Assembly: GCF_903819435.1 (NCBI RefSeq) | Contig: NZ_CAIJDP010000045.1 | Location: forward strand, 1 to 64,000 | Direction of reading: 5' to 3' | DNA from: Flavobacterium salmonis | GTDB lineage: Bacteria; Bacteroidota; Bacteroidia; Flavobacteriales; Flavobacteriaceae | DNA: 64,000 nucleotides | Part shown: in pieces, positions 9,000-18,168 of the stretch | How the letters are laid out: every line of letters begins with the position of its first letter | Numbering within the stretch: the first letter of the stretch is position 1 | Made by a program: the position numbers and the translations under genes | The notes under the pieces: model-generated | What the model was told of the DNA's origin: nothing | Database searches by the model: none | Seen by the model: only the letters and a program-made list of their open reading frames with translations

Positions 9000-9694
9000 C
9001 TTTGTCTTACAGTACGTTGTTCTATACGTTTTTCAAATTTTTCTCCCTCAAAAATACGCTGTACCATAATTCCCGGAATATGGATTTGGTTTGGATCTAA
9101 AGTACCAACCGGAACCAGCTCTTCTACCTCAGCAATGGTAATTTTTGCAGCACCCGCCATGCAGGCGTTGAAATTTCTGGCTGTTCCTTTGAAGATTAAA
9201 TTTCCGGCTTCATCGCCTTTCCATGCTTTTACAATGGCAAAATCGGCCTTGAAAGCGTGTTCCATAATGTGCATTTTTCCGTTGAATTCTCGAATTTCTT
9301 TCCCTTCGGCTACTTCAGTTCCGTAGCCTGCAGGAGTAAAAAAAGCAGGAATTCCGGCCTGAGCAGCACGGCATTTTTCAGCCAAAGTTCCCTGAGGCGT
9401 TAATTCAACTTCGAGTTCACCTGAAAGCATCTGACGTTCGAACTCAGCATTTTCTCCAACGTAGGAAGAAATCATTTTTTTGATTTGTCTTTTTTGAAGC
9501 AGCAAACCTAGACCAAAATCATCAACGCCTGCATTATTAGAGATGCAGATTAAATCAGTAATTGGAGTTTTTACTAAGGATGCAATGGTATTTTCAGGAA
9601 TTCCGCATAAACCAAATCCTCCAAACATAATGGTCATTCCGGATTCGATACCTGTTATTGCGTCGTGTACACTGTTTACTTTTTTTGTAATCAT
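8993..9694 (-). CDS. scoA: 3-oxoacid CoA-transferase subunit A
   Basis: 233 residues, ATG start, normal length for the family. [13 protein letters not shown] near residue 25 and [13 protein letters not shown] near residue 52 are the standard subunit A signatures. It pairs with the product of 7267-7920 to form the heterotetrameric or heterodimeric transferase. It is the first gene of the minus-strand unit scoA, beta-lactamase, scoB. Upstream, 9695-9784 shows no consensus promoter. Confidence 0.92.
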   Translation of the reverse strand: MITKKVNSVHDAITGIESGMTIMFGGFGLCGIPENTIASLVKTPITDLICISNNAGVDDFGLGLLLQKRQIKKMISSYVGENAEFERQMLSGELEVELTPQGTLAEKCRAAQAGIPAFFTPAGYGTEVAEGKEIREFNGKMHIMEHAFKADFAIVKAWKGDEAGNLIFKGTARNFNACMAGAAKITIAEVEELVPVGTLDPNQIHIPGIMVQRIFEGEKFEKRIEQRTVRQRN

Positions 9695-9789
9695 AACAAA
9701 CTGTCTTTATTACTGGGTAATTTTAATAAAAATAAGATTTTTAGATTGAATTATAACGATTTCGTAAAAATAAATCTATTGTATATCAA

Positions 9790-9843
9790 AAAAATATCCT
9801 TTTGCATTCATCTAATTTAAGATGGTAACAAAAGGATATTTTT
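9790..9843 (-). terminator. Terminator after ponA
   Basis: Perfect 15-bp stem AAAAATATCCTTTTG (9790-9804) with CAAAAGGATATTTTT (9829-9843), 19 bases past the ponA stop on the minus strand. Confidence 0.8.
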
Positions 9844-9861
9844 AAATTTAAAAAGCTAAAG

Positions 9862-12171
9862 CTATAGTTCGAACTCTTCTGTATTTTGTTCTGTCTGAGT
9901 AGTATCTTTTACAACGGCAGCAGGTCTGGTGTAACAATCTACTTTGATTGAAAGATTCGCCGGACGCTCAAACTCTGATTTTGAAACCTGAAGTGCAGGA
10001 TCAGCATAACATTTTTTCATAAAGTAAGCCCAAACCGGCAATGCAGCTGTAGCTCCCTGTCCGTAAGTTAAACTTTTGAATCGTGCCGAACGGTCCTCGC
10101 AGCCAACCCAAACTCCTGTAACTAAATTTGGAACCATTCCCATAAACCATCCATCTGACTGATTTTGCGTTGTTCCGGTTTTACCCGCAATAGGGTTCGT
10201 AAACATATACGGATAACCTGTCCAACGGTTGTCTCCACTACCCCCTCCTTGCGTACGCAAACGAGCTCCCGAGCCTGTCTCTGTAACACCCTGAAGCAAT
10301 TTGATCACAGCAAAAGCAATGTCTTTGTTTAAAACGTCGTGTGATTCAGGAATTGGTTCATAAATCACCTCTCCGCTTTTATTCTCAATACGGCTCAAAA
10401 ACTGAGGTTTCACATATACACCCTGATTCGCAAATGTACTGTATGCGGCAACCATATCTTCAACCGTAATATCAACAGCTCCCAATGCGATAGAAGGCTG
10501 TACCGGAATTTCAGTTTTAACGCCTAATTTTCGTGTAAGCTCTACAACAGCCTCAGGACCAGTTCTGTCTATTAATTTTGCAGAAACGGTATTGATGGAA
10601 CCGGCTAACGCCTGTTTTAAAGTTACCATCCCGCGATAGGTATGGTTTGAGTTTTTTGGTTCCCAGTCCTCTGTTACGTGATGGCGTCCTTTGTGAATCA
10701 TAAACGGTCCGTCTAAGATTGAATCACAAGGCGACATATTTAATTGTTCAATTGCTGTAGCATAAACAAAAGGCTTAAAAGTAGAACCTACTTGTCTCGC
10801 CCCCTGCCCTACGTGATCGTATTGGAAATATTTATAATTAATTCCTCCAACCCATGCTTTGATATTTCCGGTTTGTGGTTCCATTGCCATTAAACCAGAT
10901 TGTAAAAAGTGCTTGTAATAACGAATGGAATCCATTGGCGTCATAGTCGTATCACGCTCTCCTTTCCAGGTAAAGATTCTCATTTTTGTTTTTACTTTGA
11001 ATGAAGCAATGATATCATCTTCGCTTTTGTCCATTTCTTTCATCTGGGCCCAACGAACAGAATTTTTCATCGCCTGCATCATGATTCTGTCTGTTTCAGC
11101 TTTGGTAATATTTACAAAAGGCGCATTTTTATTGGTTTTCATTTCAATAAAAAACTGCTGTTGCAGATTCTTCATGTGTTCTGCTACAGCTTCTTCTGCA
11201 TAGCCCTGCATTCTTGAATCGATAGTTGTATATATTTTCAGGCCATCTTTGTAGATATCATAATCGGATCCGTCCGGTTTTTTGTTATCCGCCATCCACT
11301 TTTTCATGTAATCACGGAGGTATTCCCTAAAATAAGTTGCCATACCTTCACGGTGGCTTTCTAATTTAAATTTTAAAGCTATTGGTAATGCCTTGTACTT
11401 CTCTTTTTGAGATTCCGTAATCATCTTGGCTTTTACCATTTGACCGAGTACAACATCACGACGGTTTTTAACACCAGCAGGATTTCGCAATGGATTATAA
11501 AGAGATGAATTATTAAACATTCCAACCAATATTGCCGATTCGTCTATAGTTAAATCTTTTGGTTCTTTTGAAAAATAAGTTTGAGCTGCCGAACTTACCC
11601 CAACCGCATAATTTCCGAAATCATAAACGTTGCAATACATCGCTAAAATTTCATTTTTAGTATACTGTCTTTCCAAACGAATGGCAATAATCCATTCTTT
11701 TATCTTTTGCACTATTCTAAAGGGCAAAAAGCTAGATCCTCCACGATGAAATAACTGTTTGGCCAACTGCTGTGTTAAGGTACTAGCTCCTCCATTAGTT
11801 CCCAAGGAAAAAGCAGCACGTAAAGTTCCACGACCATCAATTCCTGAATGCTCATAAAAACGTGCATCTTCAGTTGCAACCAAAGCATCTACAAGATTTT
11901 TCGGTAAATCCGAATATTTCAATTGAGACCTGTTTGTTTTAAAATACTTTCCAATAACAACTCCATCTGAAGAGATAATTTCAGTGGCTAAATTAGAATC
12001 CGGGTTTTCTAAGTCTTCAAAAGATGGCATAGACCCAAAAATACCCCATGAAGCAAATAAAAAGAAGGCCAGAATACCAACTAATCCATAAGCAAAAAAT
12101 CTCCAGAATTTTTTTTGATAGTATTTAATATCTTTTATACTATTTGTTTGATTGTTTTTTTTAGTAGCCAT
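9862..12171 (-). CDS. ponA: Class A penicillin-binding protein 1A
   Basis: 769 residues. Bifunctional peptidoglycan synthase: a transmembrane anchor (about 28-48), a GT51 glycosyltransferase domain (about 75-265, with ATEDARFYEHSGID and GGASTLTQQLAKQ), a linker, then a transpeptidase domain with the catalytic SxxK as GSTFKP, the SxN motif in GSINTVSAKL and KTGTTQNQSDGW. It polymerises and cross-links the cell wall on the periplasmic face. Its ATG is nine bases after the gldH stop, so it is the last gene of a ricT-gldH-ponA operon. Confidence 0.95.
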   Translation of the reverse strand: MATKKNNQTNSIKDIKYYQKKFWRFFAYGLVGILAFFLFASWGIFGSMPSFEDLENPDSNLATEIISSDGVVIGKYFKTNRSQLKYSDLPKNLVDALVATEDARFYEHSGIDGRGTLRAAFSLGTNGGASTLTQQLAKQLFHRGGSSFLPFRIVQKIKEWIIAIRLERQYTKNEILAMYCNVYDFGNYAVGVSSAAQTYFSKEPKDLTIDESAILVGMFNNSSLYNPLRNPAGVKNRRDVVLGQMVKAKMITESQKEKYKALPIALKFKLESHREGMATYFREYLRDYMKKWMADNKKPDGSDYDIYKDGLKIYTTIDSRMQGYAEEAVAEHMKNLQQQFFIEMKTNKNAPFVNITKAETDRIMMQAMKNSVRWAQMKEMDKSEDDIIASFKVKTKMRIFTWKGERDTTMTPMDSIRYYKHFLQSGLMAMEPQTGNIKAWVGGINYKYFQYDHVGQGARQVGSTFKPFVYATAIEQLNMSPCDSILDGPFMIHKGRHHVTEDWEPKNSNHTYRGMVTLKQALAGSINTVSAKLIDRTGPEAVVELTRKLGVKTEIPVQPSIALGAVDITVEDMVAAYSTFANQGVYVKPQFLSRIENKSGEVIYEPIPESHDVLNKDIAFAVIKLLQGVTETGSGARLRTQGGGSGDNRWTGYPYMFTNPIAGKTGTTQNQSDGWFMGMVPNLVTGVWVGCEDRSARFKSLTYGQGATAALPVWAYFMKKCYADPALQVSKSEFERPANLSIKVDCYTRPAAVVKDTTQTEQNTEEFEL

Positions 12172-12180
12172 AACTATTTT

Positions 12181-12660
12181 CTAATCTTTTTGTTCTATTC
12201 TAAAACCTACATCTGTAATACCTTCTAATTCCTGAACTCCCGGAATTTTTCCTGACTGCCTGACAGCTTGTTTGATATTTACTTTATATTTTCCTCTAAA
12301 CTTTACGTTTTCTTTGTAAAACAATTTACTTTCTTTAATATCCGTAAATCCGTTTCCTAACAGATTACCTTCGGCATCAGCCATATCATATTCTAATGTA
12401 TCAATTTTTGTAAAGCCATTTGGCATTTCGAGAGAAACAATTAAAAACAGATTTTTAAAAGGATAATTGTTGTTATCTCTCAAATTTACAAACAAATTAT
12501 ATCGTTTTGTAGAGTCTAATACTGGCAAATCGAAGGTTACAATACTGTCTTTGTGCCAGGCACTTCCAACAGATTTGTACTCATCAAATACTCTTTTTTT
12601 ATCACATGAAAAAAGAAGTACGGCTGCCAAAAGAAGAATTCCGCTATTTTTTATTCTCAT
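12181..12660 (-). CDS. gldH: Gliding motility lipoprotein GldH
   Basis: 159 residues with a lipoprotein signal ending LLFSC (Cys19). The body (DEYKSV, VNLRDNNNYPFKNLFLIV) matches GldH, the outer-membrane lipoprotein needed for gliding motility in Flavobacterium johnsoniae. It overlaps the end of ricT by 17 bases and is followed closely by ponA, which suggests a cotranscribed cell-surface operon. GldH is part of the gliding apparatus that is coupled to type IX secretion. Confidence 0.9.
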   Translation of the reverse strand: MRIKNSGILLLAAVLLFSCDKKRVFDEYKSVGSAWHKDSIVTFDLPVLDSTKRYNLFVNLRDNNNYPFKNLFLIVSLEMPNGFTKIDTLEYDMADAEGNLLGNGFTDIKESKLFYKENVKFRGKYKVNIKQAVRQSGKIPGVQELEGITDVGFRIEQKD

Positions 12661-13999
12661 TTTTAGTAATAATTATAGGTTTCCTTGGTTCAGCTGGTTT
12701 ATTATCATTCGATTTGGGTTTATTCGAATGATTGGGTTTATTGTTATTGTTTGATTTATTCTGATTATTGGGTTTATTATTGTTCGGCCTATTATTACTT
12801 CCTGCTGCAGGCTTATTATTATTTCCCTGTTGAGGCTTGGCAGGAGTCGCTACTATTGCAGGTTCAGCATTCTGCTTGCGTTTGCGGTTTGGCTTTTTCT
12901 TCTTTTTAGGCTGGTCAAAACGCGTTAAACTTTCCTGACCCATTGCGTTATTAAAGTCTTTTTCAGGCTCTGAAGTTACTTCAATAGCAAAATCTTCTAA
13001 TGAAGAAACTTTGTTTTTCTGTTTATTTTCTGCAATAATTTCTTTTACCTGATCAATTTTTAAAACATGCCAGTTTGCAAAATTGTTCGTGTAAGCAAAC
13101 CACATTAAACCTTTAAAAATATCCTGTTTCTGACAAATAGCATCCCCTTTTTCGGTTACTAATTTAGTATCATAATCCGGAAAATCCTTCAACGCATCCA
13201 TGTACGTGTCTAATTCATAGTTTAGACAGCATTTCAATTTTCCGCATTGTCCGGCTAATTTTTGTGGATTTAAAGAAAGCTGCTGATAACGAGCCGCTGA
13301 AGTATTTACACTCCTAAAATCGGTAAGCCAGGTAGAGCAGCAAAGTTCTCTACCGCAAGAACCAATTCCACCCAAACGAGCAGCTTCCTGACGGAAACCC
13401 ACTTGTTTCATTTCGACTCTGGTACTGAATTCTTTTGCAAAATCTTTAATCAGAAGTCTAAAATCGACCCTGTCATTTGCTGTGTAATAAAATGTTGCTT
13501 TTGATCCGTCTCCCTGAAATTCAATATCCGAAATTTTCATTTCCAGTTTATGCTGAATTGCCAATTCACGGGCACGAACTTTCATAGGCTCTTCACGATC
13601 ACGCGCCACAGACCAAATATCAATATCTTTTTGAGATGCTTTTCTGTAAATTTTAGGAACTTCATTACTATCAGGATTCACCCCTTTTTTCTTCATTTGA
13701 ATTTTAACCAATTCGCCTGTCAGAGTAACAATTCCAATATCATGTCCTGGTGAAGCCACAGTGGCTACAATATCACCAATACTTAGGGTTAATTTCTCTG
13801 AATTTCTAAAGAATTCCTTGCGTCCGTTCTTAAAACGAACCTCAACACAATCAAAAATTGCATCTCCATTAGACGGACTCATGTTCGAAAGCCAGTCAAA
13901 AACCGTTAATTTATTGCAGCTGTCGGTACCGCAAGTCCCATTATTTTTACAACCTTTTGGTGCGCCGCCATCTGAGGTTGAACAACTTGTACATGCCAT
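12644..13999 (-). CDS. ricT: RicT/YaaT-like PSP1-domain protein
   Basis: 451 residues from the ATG at 13999, giving MACTSCSTSDGG; a longer reading from TTG 14029 adds ten unlikely residues. The PSP1 domain spans about 50-290, with conserved cysteine clusters GRELCCSTW and QCGKLKCC that bind iron-sulfur clusters in the Bacillus RicT complex, which governs RNA processing. The N-terminus has extra cysteines (ACTSC, GCKNNGTCGTDSC). The C-terminal 90 residues are a low-complexity Asn/Lys/Pro-rich tail, probably disordered and possibly nucleic-acid binding. First gene of the operon with gldH and ponA. Confidence 0.88.
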   Translation of the reverse strand: MACTSCSTSDGGAPKGCKNNGTCGTDSCNKLTVFDWLSNMSPSNGDAIFDCVEVRFKNGRKEFFRNSEKLTLSIGDIVATVASPGHDIGIVTLTGELVKIQMKKKGVNPDSNEVPKIYRKASQKDIDIWSVARDREEPMKVRARELAIQHKLEMKISDIEFQGDGSKATFYYTANDRVDFRLLIKDFAKEFSTRVEMKQVGFRQEAARLGGIGSCGRELCCSTWLTDFRSVNTSAARYQQLSLNPQKLAGQCGKLKCCLNYELDTYMDALKDFPDYDTKLVTEKGDAICQKQDIFKGLMWFAYTNNFANWHVLKIDQVKEIIAENKQKNKVSSLEDFAIEVTSEPEKDFNNAMGQESLTRFDQPKKKKKPNRKRKQNAEPAIVATPAKPQQGNNNKPAAGSNNRPNNNKPNNQNKSNNNNKPNHSNKPKSNDNKPAEPRKPIIITKNENKK

Positions 14000-14352
14000 A
14001 ATTATATATGTAGTGTTGCAAAAGTGCAACTTAAGTTCATAAACGTTTGATCGGTAAAGATAGTATTTTTTTTAGTTTGCATTTTATGGATAAAAACTAA
14101 AGGGTTGTTAAATAAAATATATAAATCTTTTTACGTTAATTTCTTTAAAACTTTAATCTTATTTTGCTTCAGTTTCAGGATGATTTCTATGAAAAAATGT
14201 ATTCTGCATGTTTTGCAGCACAAATAGATATTTCTAATTTTCATTCTGAAATACATTTATGATTTTTATGTTTTATCTTACAGCGTAGTTTGGAAGTCAA
14301 TGATTACAAACTAAAATTAAACTTATTTCATTTTAAAATACATTTCAATCAA
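14000..14352. other. Intergenic region between ricT and the ankyrin genes (divergent)
   Basis: This 350-base AT-rich stretch must hold promoters for both directions, but no full TANNTTTG consensus is seen. I find no RNA gene or mobile element in it. A TTG-initiated reading of the ankyrin gene would begin at 14290. Confidence 0.4.
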
Positions 14353-15534
14353 ATGCAAATACAAAACCAAATTGAAAGTTTCCTTTTTCAGGGAAAATTT
14401 GACGAGGCCAGAAAATGCCTGAATAACGGAGAAAATTTTAACGAACAATATCTAAAAAATAACTTTTCGCAAATAGCAGCCAAAATTATTGAAGCCAAAG
14501 AAATTGATTTCATCGAAAAATTAATAAAAGCCGGCTTTATTGAAACTGATGTTTACGAACTTGACAGTTTTGACAAATCAATTTTTAATCCGTTAACACG
14601 CTATTTAAAAGATGATGACGAATCTATTATTTTCTTCAAAAGATTGATGTCGAAAATAGACAATATCAATGATGAGATAAGCGATAAGACTTTATTGGGT
14701 TATTTCTTTGAAAATGGTGCTTCTGCAAAAATTGTTAAAATCCTGATAGATGATTTTGGGGCGAACACACAATATAAAAACAATGCAGGAGAAAATTTCA
14801 TTTATAATGTACTAAGCTCTTATGGCTTAGATCCAGAGAAAGCTAAAGAATATATTTCTTTACTTTTGGAAAGTGGTGTTGACATTAACGAAAAAAACAT
14901 CGTCGGAACAACTCCGTTAATCTCTGCCGTTAAAAGAAACAAAAAAGAACTTATACTATTTTTAATTGAAAACGGTGCAGACACCAATGAAACCGACAAC
15001 CTCAACAATACTGCATTTTATTATGCCGTAGCAGAACAGTTTTCGTATGACATGTACGATACTCTGGCCTCAATTTCTTCACCTGATTTTAATATTCTCA
15101 ATAAAGACGGGCGAACTTTATTAACTAATTTTATCATTTCAGTTTCAGGTGCTCCCGGCGATATTAAATTTTTAGAAAGGTTGTTGGCTGATGGTGCCGA
15201 TGTGAATTTCTGTGCTCAATATTACGGACAGCCAAAATCAGGAATAGATTTTATTGTAGAAAAGAAATCGGATATTTTAAAATCGGTTTTAGACAATGTT
15301 TCTTTGGACGTGAATGAACAGGACAATCAAGGAAACACTATTTTACATAAAGTCTGCGCTTATAATGTCAATTATGATACCGAAATGGCGAAAGAAACCT
15401 ATCGAAAAGTAAAATTATTGCTCGATCACGGTGCCGATATTTCGATTACAAATGATAAGGATGAAACGGCTTTAATACTGGCATCTGCAGACAATCTGAA
15501 AATTAAAACGGTTGAACTTTTAATGAAACAATAA
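14353..15534 (+). CDS. Ankyrin-repeat protein
   Basis: 393 residues from the ATG at 14353 (MQIQNQIESFLFQG); a TTG at 14290 would add 21 residues with no better signal. Degenerate ankyrin repeats run through most of the protein, clearest at about residues 175-245 (NIVGTTPLISAVKRNKKELI, FLIENGADTNETDN) and 325-390 (NQGNTILHKVC, LLDHGADISITNDKDETALI). No signal peptide, so cytoplasmic. Ankyrin stacks bind proteins; no enzymatic domain is attached. It is 18 bases upstream of a second ankyrin gene, probably in one operon. Confidence 0.8.
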   Translation: MQIQNQIESFLFQGKFDEARKCLNNGENFNEQYLKNNFSQIAAKIIEAKEIDFIEKLIKAGFIETDVYELDSFDKSIFNPLTRYLKDDDESIIFFKRLMSKIDNINDEISDKTLLGYFFENGASAKIVKILIDDFGANTQYKNNAGENFIYNVLSSYGLDPEKAKEYISLLLESGVDINEKNIVGTTPLISAVKRNKKELILFLIENGADTNETDNLNNTAFYYAVAEQFSYDMYDTLASISSPDFNILNKDGRTLLTNFIISVSGAPGDIKFLERLLADGADVNFCAQYYGQPKSGIDFIVEKKSDILKSVLDNVSLDVNEQDNQGNTILHKVCAYNVNYDTEMAKETYRKVKLLLDHGADISITNDKDETALILASADNLKIKTVELLMKQ

Positions 15535-15552
15535 AACTTAAAAAACTTATAC

Positions 15553-16896
15553 ATGTCAATGTCATTTATAATTGCCTGTGAAAACGGCAACCGAAAAATA
15601 GCCGAATTACTACTTCAAAACAAAGAAGTCGATGTAAAATATACTGACGAAAAAGGAAGAACTGCAATTCACTATGCTGCACACAGAGGTTATCTGGATA
15701 TTGTAAAAATCCTAACCGAAAATGGAGCCGATATCAACTACGAAGATCATCAGGGAGAAACTCCTTTATATTTTGCATGTCTGCAAAAGCAAAAACAAAC
15801 TGCCCTGTATCTTTTAGAAAATGGCGCTGAAATTACAAAAAATGATAAATACGGAAATAGTCTGCTGCATTTAGTTGTTCAGACTGCGCAAATCGAAATC
15901 GCAACAAAGTTGCTTGAAGCAGTAACTGATGTTAATTTACTGAATAACAATGGAGAAACTCCGCTATTGTTGGCTTCGGCAAAACTAAACAGAGAAATTA
16001 TTCAGTTGCTTTTAGACAAAGGGGCCGATATTAATGTAACCGATAAACAAGGAAATACGCCTTTGCTGTATGCATGTTATACCAAATCAATCCCAATGGT
16101 TACTTTGCTTTTGGATAATGGAGCAGATATTAATCAGGTCAATTATTCCGGTGAAAATGCCCTTTTGATTGCCTGTTACGAAACCAACAGAATGCTTGCA
16201 AAATTATTGGTAGAAAGAGGAGCAGATGTTTTCACATCGAACAATACTGGTTATTCACCTGTTTGGTACGCCTGTGCCAATAATCAAAAAGAGATTGTTT
16301 CCTTGTTTTTGGAGAATGGCGTTGATGTCAATTACAGCAAACCTGTTGCGGGCGATACCTCTTCAATGAATGATTATCTGGATTGGATTGTCAGTGCAAC
16401 CAATATTTCAATCGATTCTGGTTTCACATTGAACAGTTCTTACTCTTATGGCGGAGAAAGCCTGTTGCATGTAGCAACAAAAAAAGGCAATTTAAGCATG
16501 GTGAAGTTATTAATTGATGCCGGAGCCAATATCAACATCCAGGACGAATCCGGAAATACACCTTTGCATTACAGCGCTGCAAACGGAAAGAAGGATGTTG
16601 TAAAATATTTACTCGAAAACAAAGCCGACGCATCAATCGTAAACATAAAAGAGCAAAAAGCGATTGATTATTCGAATGTAAAAAGTTTTAATGAAATTAC
16701 GGAATTGATTTTGCAATACGCTCCTTCTGGAACTGTTGTAAGACCAATTCAAAGAGATGAAGTTCCAAAAGCTGATGTTTCAAATGCTATGGAAGGAAAG
16801 AAAAAAGCCTTATTAGATTTGAAGGAACTTTTGGATGCCGGAATTTTGACATCAGAAGAATTTGAAAGTGAGAAAAGCAAAATTTTGAAAGGGTAA
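15553..16896 (+). CDS. Ankyrin-repeat protein with C-terminal SHOCT-type segment
   Basis: 447 residues. About ten ankyrin repeats fill residues 1-390 (for example GRTAIHYAAHRGYLDIVKIL and SGNTPLHYSAANGKKDVV), much closer to consensus than in the preceding gene. An irregular insertion with a Ser/Tyr-rich loop (about 260-300) interrupts the stack. After a short linker the last 35 residues (LLDLKELLDAGILTSEEFES, then EKSKIL) are a SHOCT helical hairpin, a small oligomerisation motif usually found at ends of membrane or bacteriophage-related proteins. No signal peptide. Function unknown; a scaffold or inhibitor role is possible. Confidence 0.82.
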   Translation: MSMSFIIACENGNRKIAELLLQNKEVDVKYTDEKGRTAIHYAAHRGYLDIVKILTENGADINYEDHQGETPLYFACLQKQKQTALYLLENGAEITKNDKYGNSLLHLVVQTAQIEIATKLLEAVTDVNLLNNNGETPLLLASAKLNREIIQLLLDKGADINVTDKQGNTPLLYACYTKSIPMVTLLLDNGADINQVNYSGENALLIACYETNRMLAKLLVERGADVFTSNNTGYSPVWYACANNQKEIVSLFLENGVDVNYSKPVAGDTSSMNDYLDWIVSATNISIDSGFTLNSSYSYGGESLLHVATKKGNLSMVKLLIDAGANINIQDESGNTPLHYSAANGKKDVVKYLLENKADASIVNIKEQKAIDYSNVKSFNEITELILQYAPSGTVVRPIQRDEVPKADVSNAMEGKKKALLDLKELLDAGILTSEEFESEKSKILKG

Positions 16897-16928
16897 ATTA
16901 CAAAATAATAGTGCTATATTGCTAGATA

Positions 16929-16956
16929 TTAACCAACGGTTTCAACCGTTGGTTAA
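16929..16956. terminator. Hairpin after the ankyrin genes
   Basis: Perfect 13-bp complementary arms TTAACCAACGGTT (16929-16941) and AACCGTTGGTTAA (16944-16956), starting 32 bases after the stop codon. T-runs are weak, so it may be a terminator or an mRNA-end hairpin. Confidence 0.6.
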
Positions 16957-17079
16957 TTTAAATCTCAGGTTTTACTTTAGAATTGACAAAAGAAAATGTT
17001 TACCATATATCTTAAAAGAAAGAAGAGCGAATAACTATTTTTCTATTTCAATAAATTATCGAATATTTTTCTAAATCTC

Positions 17080-18066
17080 TTACTTTAGTCTTTTTATTTC
17101 TTTATCAAAATCAGAAATTATTTTTTGGGTTTTATTGAATACTTCATATTAAATAATTGCTTTTTTATCGGCTTGTATTTTAGACGTTTTTCCTTTGCCT
17201 TCCAGAATTTTATAATCGTTAAACGTTAGGAATTTGTTGACGCTGGTTGCCAATTGTTCCATCGTAAAAGTATTCTCACGTTCAATCAATCCTTCTATAT
17301 AATCAAAATATCCTGTTACCGTACGTTCCAATTGTTTGATTTCTTTTTCCTCTAAATAATTTTTAGCAACAATCACATCCGATTTTAAAACTCTCCCGTT
17401 TGGACCGTTTTTCCAGCTAGTCAGTCCCATATTTTCTTTTTTGGCATCAGCCGTTTTAAAAATGATTTCGGCAGCTGTTTTTCCTGTTATGGCGAAATGA
17501 AATTTATTTTGAACGATGGCATAGAAGTTCTTTGTTACTTCAGAATTACTGTCATAATCAATACTGCACTCTGCAAAAATATCGGTTACCTGTTGGTAAA
17601 TCCTTCTTTCGCTCGACCGGATTGAACGAACCCTTTGCAATAATTCTTTGAAATAATCTTTGCCAAAAATAGCCTGACCTTGTTTTAAACGGTTGTCGTC
17701 TAAAACAAATCCTTTGATAATGTATTCTTTTAAGGTTTGAGTCGCCCAAATACGAAACTGGGTGGCTTTGGCAGAATTTACTCGATAGCCAACTGAAATT
17801 ATGGCATCCAAACTATAATGTTTTACTTTATAATTTTTACCGTCTGATGCAGTTGTCGAGAAAACCTCGGTAACTGAATTTTCTTCTAATTCATTACTTT
17901 CAAAAATATTTTTTAAGTGTAATGAAACATTGTCAGTTGTACAGTTGAACAATAATGCCATTGCTTTTTGTGAAAGCCACACCGATTCATTCTAAAGCAA
18001 AACATCAACACGAATTTCTCCGCTGGGTGCTGTATATAAAATAAAATTCTTCAAATCATCCTTCAT
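17080..18066 (-). pseudogene. RhuM-family gene interrupted by two in-frame stop codons
   Basis: Reading the minus strand from ATG 18066 gives MKDDLKNFILYTAPSGEIRV then DVLL, a TAG stop at codon 25, and NESVWLSQKAMALLFN, the classical RhuM (virulence RhuM / DNA-binding) N-terminus. The frame then stays open for 277 codons to a TAA at 17149-17151. Past that stop the same frame continues YEVFNKTQKIISDFDKEIKR, a normal RhuM C-terminus, to a TAA at 17080-17082. Both stops are one G-to-T change from a glutamate codon (GAG, GAA), and no frameshift is present, so inactivation looks recent. A 277-residue product from an internal GTG at 17982 is conceivable. RhuM proteins often travel with mobile or defence loci. 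Confidence 0.82.
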
Positions 18067-18111
18067 AACATGTAGGTAATGCGTTTTAACAAATGTAGCT
18101 AATGTCCACAA

Positions 18112-18148
18112 AAAAAACCTATTCTGTTAAATACAAAATAGGTTTCCT
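18112..18148 (-). terminator. Terminator after trhO
   Basis: On the minus strand AAACCTATT, a loop and AATAGGTTT run into a stretch of eight T. Arms are at 18115-18123 and 18137-18145. Confidence 0.8.
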
Positions 18149-18168
18149 GAATTAGTTTTAAAATAAAT

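Noticed and set aside
17149..17982. RhuM gene as an intact 277-residue gene
   Set aside because: Translating past both stop codons gives normal family sequence, so the full frame is broken at both ends.
17080..18066. Stop-codon suppression or a recoded RhuM gene
   Set aside because: Two different stop codons (TAG, TAA) and no suppressor tRNA or recoding signal in the window; recent decay is simpler.
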